Notes: generated from the sequence alone by a model not told the origin. Positions 22,077-33,956 are shown, counted from the stretch's first letter. The stretch is DNA of 64,000 nt from Rhynchopus sp. YZ270_cl-10 (GCA_964035575.1 OZ037887.1:992001-1056000); one strand, 5' to 3'. Translations and numbers: made by a program.

Positions 22077-25000
22077 ATGTTGCGCCTGAGCGCAAGCCTT
22101 GCGCTGCTCACCACAGCAGCAGCGCTGCAGGACTGTGGGCACTGTGCAGGACGCTGGCACGATGAGGCGTCGGATGACTGGATGCACGTGGCGGAGGACA
22201 GCTGCATGCTGACGAGCAAGTACGGAGCTGTGCAGATGGTCGGTGTGCAGGTGACACCTGCGTCTGGGATTCTGAAGACCCTCGGGATCACAGGGGAGTT
22301 CAATGAGGCGACGATGTCGATCAGGTGGAGCAACGGTGTTGCGTGGCACATGCTGCCTGCGTCGGGCATGAGTGGTGGTGGTGGCGGCGGTGGTGGTGGT
22401 AGTGGTGGTGTGGACAGCAGGGTGGTGCAGCTGGAGACGCTTGTGGAGAAGCTTTTTGGCGAGACGCAAGCACTGCGCGAGGCAGTTGCCTCTCTGTCGA
22501 CGTGCAGCGGGTGTCCCTTGGCCAACGGCACTGCCTCGCCTGGCGAGACGCCTGTGCCCGACACAAACCCCCCACCGACACCTGCGCCTCCCACCAAGGC
22601 ACCGCTCACACCTGCACCCCCCACAGCCGCGCCCCCTACCATGGCACCGCCAACACCTGCTCCGCTCACACCTGCACCTCCCACAGTTGCACCACCGACA
22701 CCTGCACCACCCGTCGTGGGCCCAACCACAGACGAGCTGCAGCAGCTTGCCGCACGTGTTGACATCCTTGAGCAGTCGCCTGGGAAGGCAGGACGTGACG
22801 GCTACTGCGCAGTTGAGCCGAACATGACGTGGACGTACGTGCCTGTCGCACGCTACCCGAGAACGTTGTACGGGGACGAGTGTGTGACGGGAGCCATCTC
22901 GCCACGTGGGCCACCCGGCTCGGCAGGGAAGCCGACAATGATGACGACGCCGTTCATGCAGGAGGCGAAGTGCAAGTGGGGGTCTGCGATCCACACAGAC
23001 GCGATCTACGCGTACACTGGCGACGAGATGGTGTTCTGGCGTGCGGGTGACAAGAAGTACAACGTCTACCAGTTGAAGGACGAGCCGTCGTGGGACAACT
23101 GCGACTTCGAAGATGCAACGCTGTTGGCAGGGCTGCTCGACCTTGAGGCAAAGGAGGCTGCTGGGAACAACTTCACGATTGTGCTGGACAAGCCTGGTGC
23201 GTACTACTTTGCCTCGGACATGGCAGGCAAGGTGGGTGACGAGCGCAAGGAGAACTGCTGGCACTACAAGGGGGACGGGACGTACCCAGGCCAAAAGAGC
23301 AACTGGGGACGTGGTGTGAAGATGGCTGTGATCGTGCTGGAGCCCTCGAAGGAAGTGCTTGCCGAATGTCCTCTTTACGATGCGTCGAAGTTTGGTGTGA
23401 GCGGCGGGCAGGCAGCAGACTCGGAATCTGTGGAGAGGCTGAAGGGTGCTGTGGGTGCCATCAGCCGCCAACTCATCCAGTACGAGGTGCGTCTGCAGGA
23501 GCGTGTGCGTGCCCAGGGTAACAGCGGTCTCACAGTGACCCGTGCGAAGGGACAGGGCAGCGACGCATACTTCCAAACGTCTTTCGTTGGCTCTGGCCCA
23601 GCCAACGCACACAACCACGCAGACTTCAAGTACACCATAGGGTTGGGTGAGTTTGGTGCAGTGCTGAACGGTGTGCAGTTCACGACACGTCACAACGACT
23701 ACTCGCTTGTGCAGCCAGACGACACGAAGACAGAGGAGGAGTACATGAGCACGTGGCCCACCAAGTCCAGGCCCATCGACCTTCCGGGCGTGCCGCAGTC
23801 TGTGCTTGACAAGAGCTCAGTGAAAGACCAGATTGCGGAGATGCGTGAGTACTTCCGTGCCTTCCACGAGCAGGACTCGTCCATCCGTGCTGACTACGAC
23901 AAGTACTTCAAGGCGAACCTGTGCTACCTGGAGGGCACCTGGACAGAGGCACAGGAGAACGTGGCAGAGCCGTTTGCCTCTGACCGCCACCACATTGATG
24001 CGGACACGTGGGAGGACCTGCACGCGAAGACGAACTACCTTTTCAACAACGGACAGAAGTCTTCGGCAGAGAACCTTCCGTTCCTTCCCACTGCCTTCCG
24101 TGCCATGCGTGAGTCCACCACAGGTGACACGTTTGAGCCGAGAACGGCGCAGTGGTTCTACCGCATCAACTGCATCCCGATCAACGAAAAGGTGTCGACG
24201 AAGCGCTTCCGTGCCGCGAACGCACTGCACCTGCAGTTCTCGCGCTCGACACCTGCAACAAAGCAGTCTGTGACAGGCACGTCGCGTGGGATGTTTGAGC
24301 TGAACCCCACCCTGCGTGACAAGTACGACGACGACAAGGAATGGCCACGTGGCGTCACCAGCCTCGAGTTCCTGGACCAGCTCATGCAGCAGATCCCTGG
24401 GTTCAACGGGCCGAAGGCGTTCCTGGACGACAAGTCCTTTGGGCCGACGTGCACAAACCACAACGGGTCTGGTGAGCTGAACTCTGCACACTACTCGCGC
24501 TACTACGCCATTGCCGGCAAGGACGCGATGGGGAACGAGAAGAAGAAGCGTTCGTACAACGACTTGCTCTTTGCTGCACAGACCACACACAAGAGAGTGA
24601 GTCCGCAGGAGGCGTGCCAGGACTACGCCGACAACGACTTCGCCACTAGCGACGACAAGGCACGTGTCAAGGAATGTGCAGAGATCAAGGACAAGTTCGA
24701 CTGCTTCGGACACGCGAAGTGGGAGGGCGATGCGGACACTGGATCCTCAAGCGCGAAGTGTGTGTGGACAGGGAAGTGTGTGTACAAGAAGTGCTGGACA
24801 CAGCGTTGGTCGTACGCAATCCCACTTGAGATCATCTACACGACACCCCTCTCGGAGTGGAACCCTTACAACATCGACTACTTCGAGAAGGGGACCGACG
24901 AGTACAAGAACGTCAACTCGAACGGCAAGAAGGGTACGGAGAGTGCACCCTACGTGGGGTCGCGCAGGGACCTGTTCTTCCGCACACCTGCAGACTTCTT

Positions 25001-25855
25001 CAGCAAGGATCTTGCGGACCCCGACGCTGCCGACACCTCTGGTGGTGAGACATTTGTGAAGGACAAGAGCGGCACCACGCGCAAGGTATGTAATATGCGA
25101 TGTGACCAACATTCCTACACAAACACACCCCACCTCACACCCACAGGTACGTGCATCGGGACACTGGCTGATATTCCCCGAGATAGCAGGCGTTGGACAC
25201 GTGAGGCAGCGTTACCCCATCATGCCAATCCACGAGTCTGGTTCCTCGACGTGGAAGGAGACAAAGGCTGTGCAGGAGCTTGTGATGGGGAAGGAAAGCA
25301 GCCAAGCGATCAAGGACATAATTGCAGAGTACCGTGCAGGGTCGTATGGGGCAGAGCTGATCCTGATGTCTGGGGCGGGACACGAGCACAGGGTATGGGA
25401 TTGGTTTATTGCAATTGTCATATTTCGATATTCCTTTACTTGGATGAGTTCATTTTTGATTTGTTTTTTTGTTACCAACATGTGAACAGATTTCGCTGAG
25501 CTCGAACGACATGAACCGTCTTGTGAAGAAGCAGATAACGACAATCAGGAAACTCAGCACCACAGACGTGTCGCACATGCACTACGTCGAGGTACGCACC
25601 ACCACACCACAACTCCACACATGCTTTCCACAAACAACCAAACACCACACACTCCAGGTGAGCTACGACGAGGCAAGAGGCAGCGGAAAGGAGTTCGACC
25701 TGAACTGGTGCACAACTGTGACCGCACAAAGCACTGAGACCTGCCCAAGTTCAGTTGCCTCTGACCCCACAAAGTGCGGGAAGACGAAGTCTGGCTTCGA
25801 CTGCTGCTACGGAAAGTGCCCCGACAACCACCCCAATGTGGAGTTGGTGGTGTAG
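22077..25855 (+). CDS. Large secreted protein with PT-rich stalk and collagen-like segment, unknown (4 exons)
   Basis: Inferred exons 22077-25085, 25147-25392, 25490-25591, 25658-25855; 1184 aa; all introns phase 0 (donors GTATGT, GTATGG, GTACGC). The start ATG gives a clear signal peptide (MLRLSASLALLTTAAALQ). In order: a ~95-residue Cys-containing domain; a poly-Gly run; a short coiled coil (RVVQLETLVEKLFGETQ); a PAPPT/PTPAP repeat stalk (~160-220); a second coil; a collagen-like SPRGPPGSAGKP; then ~900 residues of Cys- and Trp-rich globular sequence without a family I recognise, ending in two small Cys-rich exons (CTTVTAQSTETC, GFDCCYGKC). Probably an extracellular, wall or surface protein. 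Nothing catalytic is identifiable. Confidence 0.88.
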
Positions 25856-25954
25856 GACAGTGTTCTGCTGTGCTGTAAGGTGTCCCATACGACCACTACC
25901 CCGCTTCGCTGATGGGGGAGTCGCGATAGATGTGTGTTTGTTTTTTCGTTATTT

Positions 25955-26672
25955 TATTTTCGGAAATATTGTCCCTCTGCACAAATCCTACAGCGACGTT
26001 GGAAATATGGGTTCTATATTTTCGGCTACTTTACAGCCAATTTTGCATGTACCGGGTAATATTATAATATTTGGCACAGAAATATTAGAATGTACACAAA
26101 TCGTGGGTAAAATCCGAAATAGAAATATTATAATTTTTTCGGCCAAAAAAAAATTTTTTTTGACCATGTCGCAGAGTGAAAAATAGACCGAAATTTTCGA
26201 TTTTGGTGTTGCAAAATTTTTCGAAAATCCTGAAAAGTGCTCAAAAACACGTGAAAACACATGTATAGGCACCCCATATGGGCCCAGCATTGCCCAGGCT
26301 TGGTGAAAATTTTTCCTGCATGGGGGCCCTCCGGGCCCCCAGGAACCATTGCGACCCGATTGGTTCACGTTACTGAAAAATTTGGTCCCTAAGACACACA
26401 CGTGGTTAACATACCCCTGAAAAACACCCTACATCCACATAACGATCAACGTCCCAAAGTGACAAAGTGTTCCAGCTACCCCCATCCCCCACGTCGGTAA
26501 ATATCATCATATAAATGAATCTGAACCCCTCTCCTTCCAGCACACCAACATACACATTTTGACACACAAGATACAACTGAACCATAACAGGGGTTTTTTG
26601 ACACACAGAATACGGCTCGGGAAGCGGATTTGTGCGTCGGGACAATATTACCGAAAATGAAAATATGAATTT
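25955..26672. mobile_element. TIR element inserted in unit 1 only
   Basis: The left end TTTTCGGAAATATTGTCCC and inner GCACAAATCC are inverted at the right (GGATTTGTGC.., GGGACAATATTACCGAAAA), about 35 bp of terminal inverted repeat around roughly 720 bp. Unit 2 has the empty site at ~30589 (TTCGTTATTATCTTATCATT). No transposase frame; the interior is AT-rich. The class is unknown because the target duplication is unclear. Confidence 0.7.
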
Positions 26673-26816
26673 TCTGGAAATATAGCACCATATTTCCTTC
26701 GGTACCCCCAATGCTGCTTCGGTCGACGATTTCCCTCGCCTTCGGCTCGGGAAATCGTATCCCTCAGCAGCATTGGGGGTACCTCAGGAAATATGAGTAC
26801 TATATTTCCAGAAAAA
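26673..26816. repeat. ~145-bp foldback adjoining the inserted TIR element
   Basis: The arms pair over their whole length: TTTTCTGGAAATATAG with CTATATTTCCAGAAAA, and GGTACCCCCAATGCTGC with GCAGCATTGGGGGTACC. The centre, CGATTTCCCTCG-CCTTCGG-CTCGGGAAATCG, is itself a hairpin. It is absent from unit 2 together with the adjacent element. Confidence 0.8.
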
Positions 26817-27332
26817 ATATACTAATCTTATCATTACTTTACCTGTGTTTCCTTTCGAGAGGGTGCACCCTTCGCTGCGCCTTTCTTAATTATTGTAATT
26901 GCAAACAGTTTCCTCGCTCAACAGAGCCGATCGAGACCCAGAACCTGTTTTTTTTTGTTTTTGTTTGTTTTGCACTGCCCATTGATTTGTGGAAGCTGCA
27001 AATGTAAGTCTAATGTCTTATCTATTCTGTTACTTCAACTATGTGCACCGTGTGGTGCACGCTTCATATCAAGGAAGTATCGCTTCATTTTGTATTTTGT
27101 TTTTACAAGACATTGTGTGCATTTTTCTAGTGAATTTTTTCAGTAACCGCGAGTCGTTTTTTCCTCCCGTGCTCTCCACATCTCACACACACACTACATA
27201 TCTAGTTTTCTTTATCCAAACGCCGAATGGATGCGTAATTATTTTTGCCCACTTTTTGGGAAATACAGTCAATTGTAATACTGCTACGTAGCTTTGCGAA
27301 AGAAGGATTGATAAAGGCAACAGTTGTTTGCC

Positions 27333-27749
27333 ATGTACTCTCTGCTCAACCCCGTCACCACTATTGAGGAAGTAGCACCGTTGGTACTGCCGTTGGTCAT
27401 CAATGACCCACAGCAGATGGGTGTAGCTGCCTCGAAGCTGTCACACAGCGGGATGGGTGTTGGGCAGCTGATGCCTCACTTTCTGTTTGTTTGTTGCTAC
27501 GTTTTTCTTGGTATAGGCATTGATTGGTCTTTCTTAATTTTTACCGGTCAAAAATACATACAATACAAGGACTGTTTCACTACAGGGCCTTCGCAAACAC
27601 ACCACAGGAGAAGAGGGTCTTGGCATATTTCTCTTTTTTTTTGTGCTAAGAAACGACAATGTGCTGTGCTCCGTTCATTCAGCTTCATGCAAGCCTCTGT
27701 CGAAGTGCTTCTCCAATGTTGGTTGTTGTTTTGTCATGTGTGTGTGTAG
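27333..27749 (+). CDS. Small ORF conserved in both duplication units (copy 1), unknown
   Basis: Begins MYSLLNPVTTIEEVAPLVLPLV and includes GMGVGQLMPHF. The same first ~74 codons occur in unit 2 at 31048-31272 with few changes; then copy 1 runs on while copy 2 stops. Flanking non-coding DNA is almost as conserved, so conservation alone does not prove it is coding. It could be an exon of a longer gene. No family recognised. Confidence 0.3.
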   Translation: MYSLLNPVTTIEEVAPLVLPLVINDPQQMGVAASKLSHSGMGVGQLMPHFLFVCCYVFLGIGIDWSFLIFTGQKYIQYKDCFTTGPSQTHHRRRGSWHISLFFCAKKRQCAVLRSFSFMQASVEVLLQCWLLFCHVCV

Positions 27750-28319
27750 ATTTCATTCCATCATGTTCCCCCACGAGCTTCCCGCCCCACTGTTGGCAAG
27801 TAAAGTACGAAACACACAAACACGAAAAGGTAAGCGTGCAGAACGTAGCTTCCAATACCCAAGGCTTTCCTGTCTTTTTTTTTTCCATTGTTGTGTATTG
27901 TGCACGCCTGATCGTTGTTTCGTTTATGTACGTTACGGCCATTTCTTTACGCCATTTGTTTATTTTTCTTTTCATCGTTGCATGTTACCAGCATTATCAG
28001 CGTTGGTTTTTTAATATTTTCCTCTCAATTTATTGAATCTCTTGTTGTGCGTTTTCCCCAAAAAAGGTGCGTAGTGTTATTCCGGAGAAATCTGAAAATA
28101 ATCTGGGGTCACAACGTCTTTTCTTGGCGGGCCGCACATCACTTTAAGTTGGATCCAGAAACAGGTTTTAATATACGGTTAAGCAGAGTTTGGCTGATAT
28201 TGAAATATTATTTTGCTGCAGGCGTTTGACACGTTCTCAGCCCTCTGACTCTTTTAGGTGGCTAAGCATGAGAGGCTTAGGTTCATCTGATAAACTTTTC
28301 TATTGTTTCCGTTATTGGT

Positions 28320-28565
28320 GTGGCTGAACTCCAGCTATTTTGCCTAAATGTCTACAAACTGTACATTTTTTGGACTTGGACACACCAGTCATTTGCTTTT
28401 CATTTATTTTGTTTCACGGCTATTGTGTTGGGTGCGGATGCTTTCTTCACTCCTTCGCAACATGCACCCCTTTATTCCGGCGGAGTGTCTTGCTGCCTGC
28501 AGCTGCGGTTGCACAGTCAAGCTCACTTCGTGTATGAGAAGGCCTGGGATGGCGTGGTGCAGTAG
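28320..28565 (+). CDS. Second small ORF shared by both units (copy 1), unknown
   Basis: The frame ends FFTPSQHAPLYSGGVSCCLQ and YEKAWDGVVQ before a TAG. Unit 2 carries it at 32048-32293 with two residue changes near the start. There is no ATG at the frame start (GTG), so if real it would be a 3' exon. Low confidence for the same reason as the previous ORF. Confidence 0.25.
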   Translation: MAELQLFCLNVYKLYIFWTWTHQSFAFHLFCFTAIVLGADAFFTPSQHAPLYSGGVSCCLQLRLHSQAHFVYEKAWDGVVQ

Positions 28566-29182
28566 TTATCCCCTCGGGATACTCACTACGCACCTCCCTG
28601 CACTCATCACATATCACTTTTTGTTTTTGTTGGTGTTTTGCTTTACTCTGCATTGATTCGTTGTCACATCTGCCTCCAGAGAGGTAACTCAACAACAATG
28701 ATATTTTACAAAAAATAAAAAGAAACTTCTGCCGCTCTGAGCCTCTCCTACGTTTTTTTATTTCTCTTCCATATTTTTAAGTCCAGTTCGTCGAAGGTTG
28801 CCATTGGCCGTCTCTCTGCCTTCACTTTTCTTCGACTTACGGAAGTTCGCAGTCTCACCCTGCCGCACAGTGATCCCGTCCAAGCGAGACGTGCTATGTC
28901 CCTTACGTCATTGGGCGTTGCTGCTCTTGGCGAGTGTGGTGTCGCATTCCTTGCACTGGAGCCTCCCCTCCGTCCCCTCCAGCGTATCTAAGGTCCAACA
29001 CTTTGGCTTCGGCATGATGAGAGGAGGTTGGCTGGCTGGAAGCCCCAGTGGTCAAAGACCCTTCTTCACGGTGGACTTCTGACAAAGGGCAAGTTAAAAA
29101 TATCTAAAATCACCACACACTCAACACACTCAGGATAATACAACAAAGCAACCCCAAAGGAGCCAAAAGAAATATTGAAGTG

Positions 29183-30490
29183 ATGTTGCGCCTGAGCGCA
29201 AGCCTTGCGCTGCTCACCACAGCAGCAGCGCTGCAGGACTGTGGGCACTGTGCAGGACGCTGGCACGATGAGGCGTCGGATGACTGGATGCACGTGGCGG
29301 AGGACAGCTGCATGCTGACGAGCAAGTACGGAGCTGTGCAGATGGTCGGTGTGCAGGTGACACCTGCGTCTGGGATTCTGAAGACCCTCGGGATCACAGG
29401 GGAGTTCAATGAGGCGACGATGTCGATCAGGTGGAGCAACGGTGTTGCGTGGCACATGCTGCCTGCGTCGGGCATGAGTGGTGGTGGTGGCGGTGGTGGT
29501 AGTGGTGTGGACAGCAGGGTGGTGCAGCTAGAGACGCTTGTGGAGAAGCTTTTTGGCGAGACGCAAGCACTGCGCGAGGCAGTTGCCTCTCTGTCGACGT
29601 GCAGCGGGTGTCCCTTGGCCAACGGCACTGCGGGAAACCCCCCACCGACACCTGCGCCTCCCACCAAGGCACCCCCCACCCCTGCACCTCCGACACCTGC
29701 ACCCCCTACCATGGCACCGCCAACACCTGCTCCACTCACACCTGCACCTCCCACAGTTGCACCTCCGACACCTGCACCACCCGTCGTGGGCCCAACCACA
29801 GACGAGCTGCAGCAGCTTGCCGCACGTGTTGACATCCTTGAGCAGTCGCCTGGGAAGGCAGGACGTGACGGCTACTGCGCAGTTGAGCCGAACACGACCT
29901 GGACGTACGTGCCTGTCGCACGCTACCCGAGATCGTTGTACGGGCGCGAGTGTGTGACGGGAGCCATCTCGCCACGTGGGCCACCCGGCTCGGCAGGGAA
30001 GCCGACAATGATGACGACGCCGTTCATGAAGGAGGCGAAGTGCAGGTGGGGATCTCCGATCCACACTTATTTACTTGGATGAGTTCATTTTTGATTTGTT
30101 TTTTTGTTACCAACATGTGAACAGATTTCGCTGAGCTCGAACGACATGAACCGTCTTGTGAAGAAGCAGATAACGACAATCAGGAAACTCAGCACCACAG
30201 ACGTGTCGCACATGCACTACGTCGAGGTACGCACCACCACACCACAACTCCACACATGCTTTCCACAAACAACCAAACACCACACACTCCAGGTGAGCTA
30301 CGACGAGGCAAGAGGCAGCGGAAAGGAGTTCGACCTGAACTGGTGCACAACTGTGACCGCACAAAGCACTGAGACCTGCCCAAGTTCAGTTGCCTCTGAC
30401 CCCACAAAGTGCGGGAAGACGAAGTCTGGCTTCGACTGCTGCTACGGAAAGTGCCCCGACAACCACCCCAATGTGGAGTTGGTGGTGTAG
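29183..30490 (+). pseudogene. Internally deleted copy of the secreted-protein gene
   Basis: Bases 29183-30069 match the first ~300 codons of the gene at 22077, including signal peptide, Gly run, PT-rich stalk (a few repeat units fewer) and collagen-like segment. Then about 2.43 kb is missing: the sequence jumps from GATCCACAC to the middle of the second intron (TTTACTTGGATGAG). Exons 3 and 4 (30125-30226, 30293-30490) survive intact with their splice sites, but the donor for the second intron is gone and the first reading frame stops after about 299 codons (..SPIHTYLLG). It could still produce a short secreted stalk protein. I call it a degraded paralog. Confidence 0.85.
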
Positions 30491-32440
30491 GACAGTGTTC
30501 TGCTGTGCTGTAAGGTGTCCCATACGACCACTACCCCGCTTCGCTGTTGGGGGAGTCGCGATAGATTTGTGTGTTTGTTTTTTCGTTATTATCTTATCAT
30601 TACTTTACCTGTATTTCCTTTCGAGAGGGTGCACCCTTCGCTGTGCCTTTCTTAATTATTGTAATTGCAAACAGTTTCCTCGCTCTCGATCAACAGCAAC
30701 GATCGAGACCCAGAACCTGTTTTTATTTTTTGTTTTTGTTTTTGCTTTTTGCACTGCCCATTGATTTATGGAAGCTGCAAATGTGAGTCTAACCTATTCT
30801 GTTACTTCACCGTGTGGTGCACGCTTCATATCAAAGAAGTATCGCTTCACTTTTTATTTATTTTTTACAAGACCCTCCCGTGTTCCCCACATCACACACT
30901 CACACACACTACATATCTGGTTTTCTTTATCCAAACGTCGAGTGGATGCGTAATTATTTTTGCCCACTTTTTGGGAAATACAGTCAATTGTAATACTGCT
31001 ACGTAGCTTTGCGAAAGAAGGATTGATAAAGGCAACAGTTGTTTGCCATGTACTCTCTGCTCAACCCCGTCACCACAATTGAGGCAGTAGCACCGTTGGT
31101 GCTGCCGTTGGTCGTCAATGACCCACAGCAGATGGGTGTAGCTGCCTCGAAGCTGTCACACAGCGGGATGGGTGTTGGGCAGCTGATGCCTCACTTTCTG
31201 TTTGTTTGTTGCTACGTTTTTCTTGGTATAGGCATTGATTGGTCTTTCTTAATTTTAACCGGTCAAAAATAAATACAATACAAGGACTGTTTCACTACAG
31301 GGCCTTCGCAAACACACCACAGGAGAAGAGGGTCTTGGCATATTTCTCTCTCTTTTATTTTGTGCCAAGAAACGACAATGTGCTGTGCTCCATTCATTCA
31401 GCTTCACACGCCTGATAGTTGTTTCGTTTATGTACGTTTTACGGCCCTTTCTTTTTGTCGTTTCTTTATCGTTGAATGTTACCAGCATTATCAGCGTTGG
31501 TTTTTTAATATTTTTTTCCCCTCAATTTATTGCTTCTCTTGTTGTGCATTTCCCCCCAAAAAAAAAAGGTGCGTAGTGTTATTCCGGAGAAATCTGAAAA
31601 AATTCCGGGATCGCAACGTTTTTCTTTTCTTGGCGGTCCGCACATCACTTTAAATTGGCTCCCGAAACAGGTTTTCGTATACCCCTGCTTCATACTTCGT
31701 GGTACGCATGAGTCTGCCGGGGTCCGCACTGAGTTGAGACGGACTATGGCAGACTTTGAAAGTCCGCCTCAAGTCCGACCGAGTTTTGGCGGACTCGAGA
31801 CAGAGTTTCAAAGTCCGCCATAGGCCGTCTCAACTCAGGGCGGGGTATTTATTAGTGGGGGGGTGTTTTTTTTTTTTTGTGACAGACTAAGGCGTTCTAC
31901 GAAGGATGCAGAGTTTGGCTGATATATTGAAATATTATTTTGCTGCAGGCGTTTGACACGTTCTCAGCCCTCTGACTCTTTTAGGTGGCTAAGCATGAGA
32001 GGCTTAGGTTCATCTAATAAACTTTTTCTATTATTTTCGTTATTGGTGTGGCTGAAAACCAGCTATTTTGCCTAAAAGTCTACAAACTGTACATTTTTTG
32101 GACTTGGACACACCAGTCATTTGCTTTTCATTTATTTTGTTTCACGGCTATTGTGTTGGGTGCGGATGCTTTCTTCACTCCTTCGCAACATGCACCCCTT
32201 TATTCCGGCGGAGTGTCTTGCTGCCTGCAGCTGCGGTTGCACAGTCAAGCTCACTTCGTGTATGAGAAGGCCTGGGATGGCGTGGTGCAGTAGTTATCCC
32301 CTCGGGATACTCACTACACCCCTCCTTGCACTCATCACATATCACTTTTTGGTTTTATTTGTTTTTATTGTTTTTTTGCTTTACTCTGCCTCCAGAGAGG
32401 TAACTCAACAACAATGATGTTTGAAAAATGAAAAGAAAAG
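30491..32440 (+). other. 3' flank of unit 2
   Basis: Shares the small ORFs with unit 1 (31048-31272 and 32048-32293) and a C-type repeat at 31982-32028. Between them lies a foldback insertion (own entry). No separate gene is supported. Confidence 0.5.
31679..31852. repeat. Foldback element inserted in unit 2
   Basis: The arms CTGAGTTGAGACGGACTATG and CATAGGCCGTCTCAACTCAG pair, with an inner AAAGTCCGCC/GGCGGACTTT core and outer ATACCCC/GGGGTAT. The matching place in unit 1 (~28180) lacks it, giving an empty site. A T-rich tail to ~31905 is also absent from unit 1. Confidence 0.75.
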
Positions 32441-32485
32441 GAAAAAAAAAATCACGACATGCTCCAACCCCCCCCTCTCTTGTCT

Positions 32486-33077
32486 CTACCGTGACACAAT
32501 GCAGTACTCCCTGGCTCTTCGAGCAATCCCATACCGGCTCCTCTTTGCCAGAAGGCATCTCCATTCTTTCATTAGCGCTTTCATCTCCTCCCATTGCCCT
32601 ATGTCCTGCACGTCAGTGAAATCTCTCCCTTCGAACTTGAACTCGCCTCCCTCCATTGCCCTCACAAAACGCACGCTCAGCCTCACCAGCGCATTCCTCC
32701 ATGAGCCTGAGGCGATAATTGCCACTGGCTAGCATGTCCCGAGCCAACTTTGGCGTCAGGTTCCATGCCTGGAGGAAGCATGACGTGGTGGAATAAACAG
32801 AAAAAAGATCGGACAAAACCATTGTCCGATACACAAAGTCTCCGGTGGAGATCGATGCGATCACTGCCGTTCGCCGCTTCTTCACGACAGATGACTGACC
32901 CATGTCACCTTCGATTACATGCACAGAAGACGCCCAGTTGCGGCGCGAGACTTTGATTGCCCTAGACAACGCTGCGCTGAAGCGCACCACATGCTCACGT
33001 TGAAACAGAAGGATTCGCTGGCCGTTGTTGTCCATATGGTTTTTTACTGCAACTAGTAGCTTGTGAGACGATAACAT
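32486..33077 (-). pseudogene. Unidentified broken coding fragment
   Basis: Two overlapping minus-strand frames together cover about 200 codons of protein-like, GC-richer sequence (SAALSRAIKVSRRNWASSVH, TGDFVYRTMVLSDLFSVYST, EFKFEGRDFTDVQDIGQWEE). It sits directly beside the TIR element starting at 33191. The reading frame is broken, so it is a relic, perhaps of a transposon protein. I cannot place it in a family. Confidence 0.35.
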
Positions 33078-33501
33078 GCATCTATGCCACTGCCCCTTTT
33101 TGATGCTATATTCTGCAGCAGGATGTTATGAGAATTCTGTTAATATTGGCACTTTCCTTCGTGTTCCGGAAAACCCTGTTTAGGACATAATTGGGGTGAT
33201 CTGGGGACTTTTTTTTCAAGATTATTCACCAGCCATTCACAAAAATTCTCAACGAGGCGAAAACACACGTGATACACCATGTGTGGGATCTTTTGTGAAT
33301 GAATGTGAATTTTTGTGAATTTTTGTGAATTTTTGTGAATTTTTGTGAATTTATGTGAATCGCTAGTGCAGGTTTTGTGAATTTTTGTGAATTAATGTGA
33401 AGGTTTTCTGCAGGTGTTGTGAATTTATGTGAATTTTTGTGAACTTTTGTGAATTTATGTGAATCGCTAGTGCAGGGTTTGTGATTTTTTTTGGGTTTGC
33501 A

Positions 33502-33956
33502 GTACTGTACTGTACTGTACTGTACTGTACTGTACTGTACTGTACTGTACTGTACTGTACTGTACTGTACTGTACTGTACTGTACTGTACTGTACTGTAC
33601 TGTACTGTACTGTACTGTACTGTACTGTACTGTACTGTACTGTACTGTACTGTACTGTACTGTACTGTACTGTACTGTACTGTACTGTACTGTACTGTAC
33701 TGTACTGTACTGTACTGTACTGTACTGTACTGTACTGTACTGTACTGTACTGTACTGTACTGTACTGTACTGTACTGTACTGTACTGTACTGTACTGTAC
33801 TGTACTGTACTGTACTGTACTGTACTGTACTGTACTGTACTGTACTGTACTGTACTGTACTGTACTGTACTGTACTGTACTGTACTGTACTGTACTGTAC
33901 TGTACTGTACTGTACTGTACTGTACTGTACTGTACTGTACTGTACTGTACTGTACT
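33502..33956. repeat. 5-bp satellite (TACTG)n
   Basis: About 91 perfect tandem copies of TACTG, 455 bases. All six frames stay open for long distances simply because no stop occurs in the unit, so the long ORFs here are artefacts. Confidence 0.97.

Larger units (their letters stand above)
21823..28701 (+). repeat. Segmental duplication, unit 1 (longer copy)
   Basis: From about 21823 the sequence matches unit 2 (28946-32419) at high identity through the promoter region, the secreted-protein gene and the 3' flank. Unit 1 is longer because unit 2 lacks about 2.4 kb of the gene, about 870 bases at 25955-26827 and about 220 bases near 27690-27905. The two units are head-to-tail, separated by about 245 bases. 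Confidence 0.9.
25856..28945 (+). other. 3' flank of unit 1: insertion, small conserved ORFs, C-type repeat
   Basis: Contains the insertion at 25955-26827 (own entries), a region shared with unit 2 that carries two small ORFs (27333-27749 and 28320-28565), a C-type repeat at 28255-28300 and the unshared spacer 28702-28945. On the minus strand 29015 down to ~28760 a short frame begins MPKPKCWTLDTL and has a CKEC pair, but it meets a stop after 35 codons. Confidence 0.5.
28946..32419 (+). repeat. Segmental duplication, unit 2 (shorter copy)
   Basis: Head-to-tail copy of 21823-28701. It lacks the gene interior, the TIR-element insertion and a ~220-base piece, but has gained a foldback insertion at about 31679-31905. 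Single-base differences are scattered and few, so the duplication looks recent. Confidence 0.9.

Noticed and set aside
21960-23693. 577-codon open frame on the minus strand
   Set aside because: Antisense shadow of the secreted-protein gene, caused by its GC-rich third positions; Arg/Cys/His-rich without domains.
28760-29015. Minus-strand zinc-finger-like gene (MPKPKCWTLDTL.., CKEC)
   Set aside because: Stops after 35 codons, and the matching start in unit 1 is already out of frame; too short to support.
33240-33480. CRISPR-like array
   Set aside because: The TGTGAATTTT units have no unique spacers and lie inside an inverted-repeat transposon; the host is eukaryotic.
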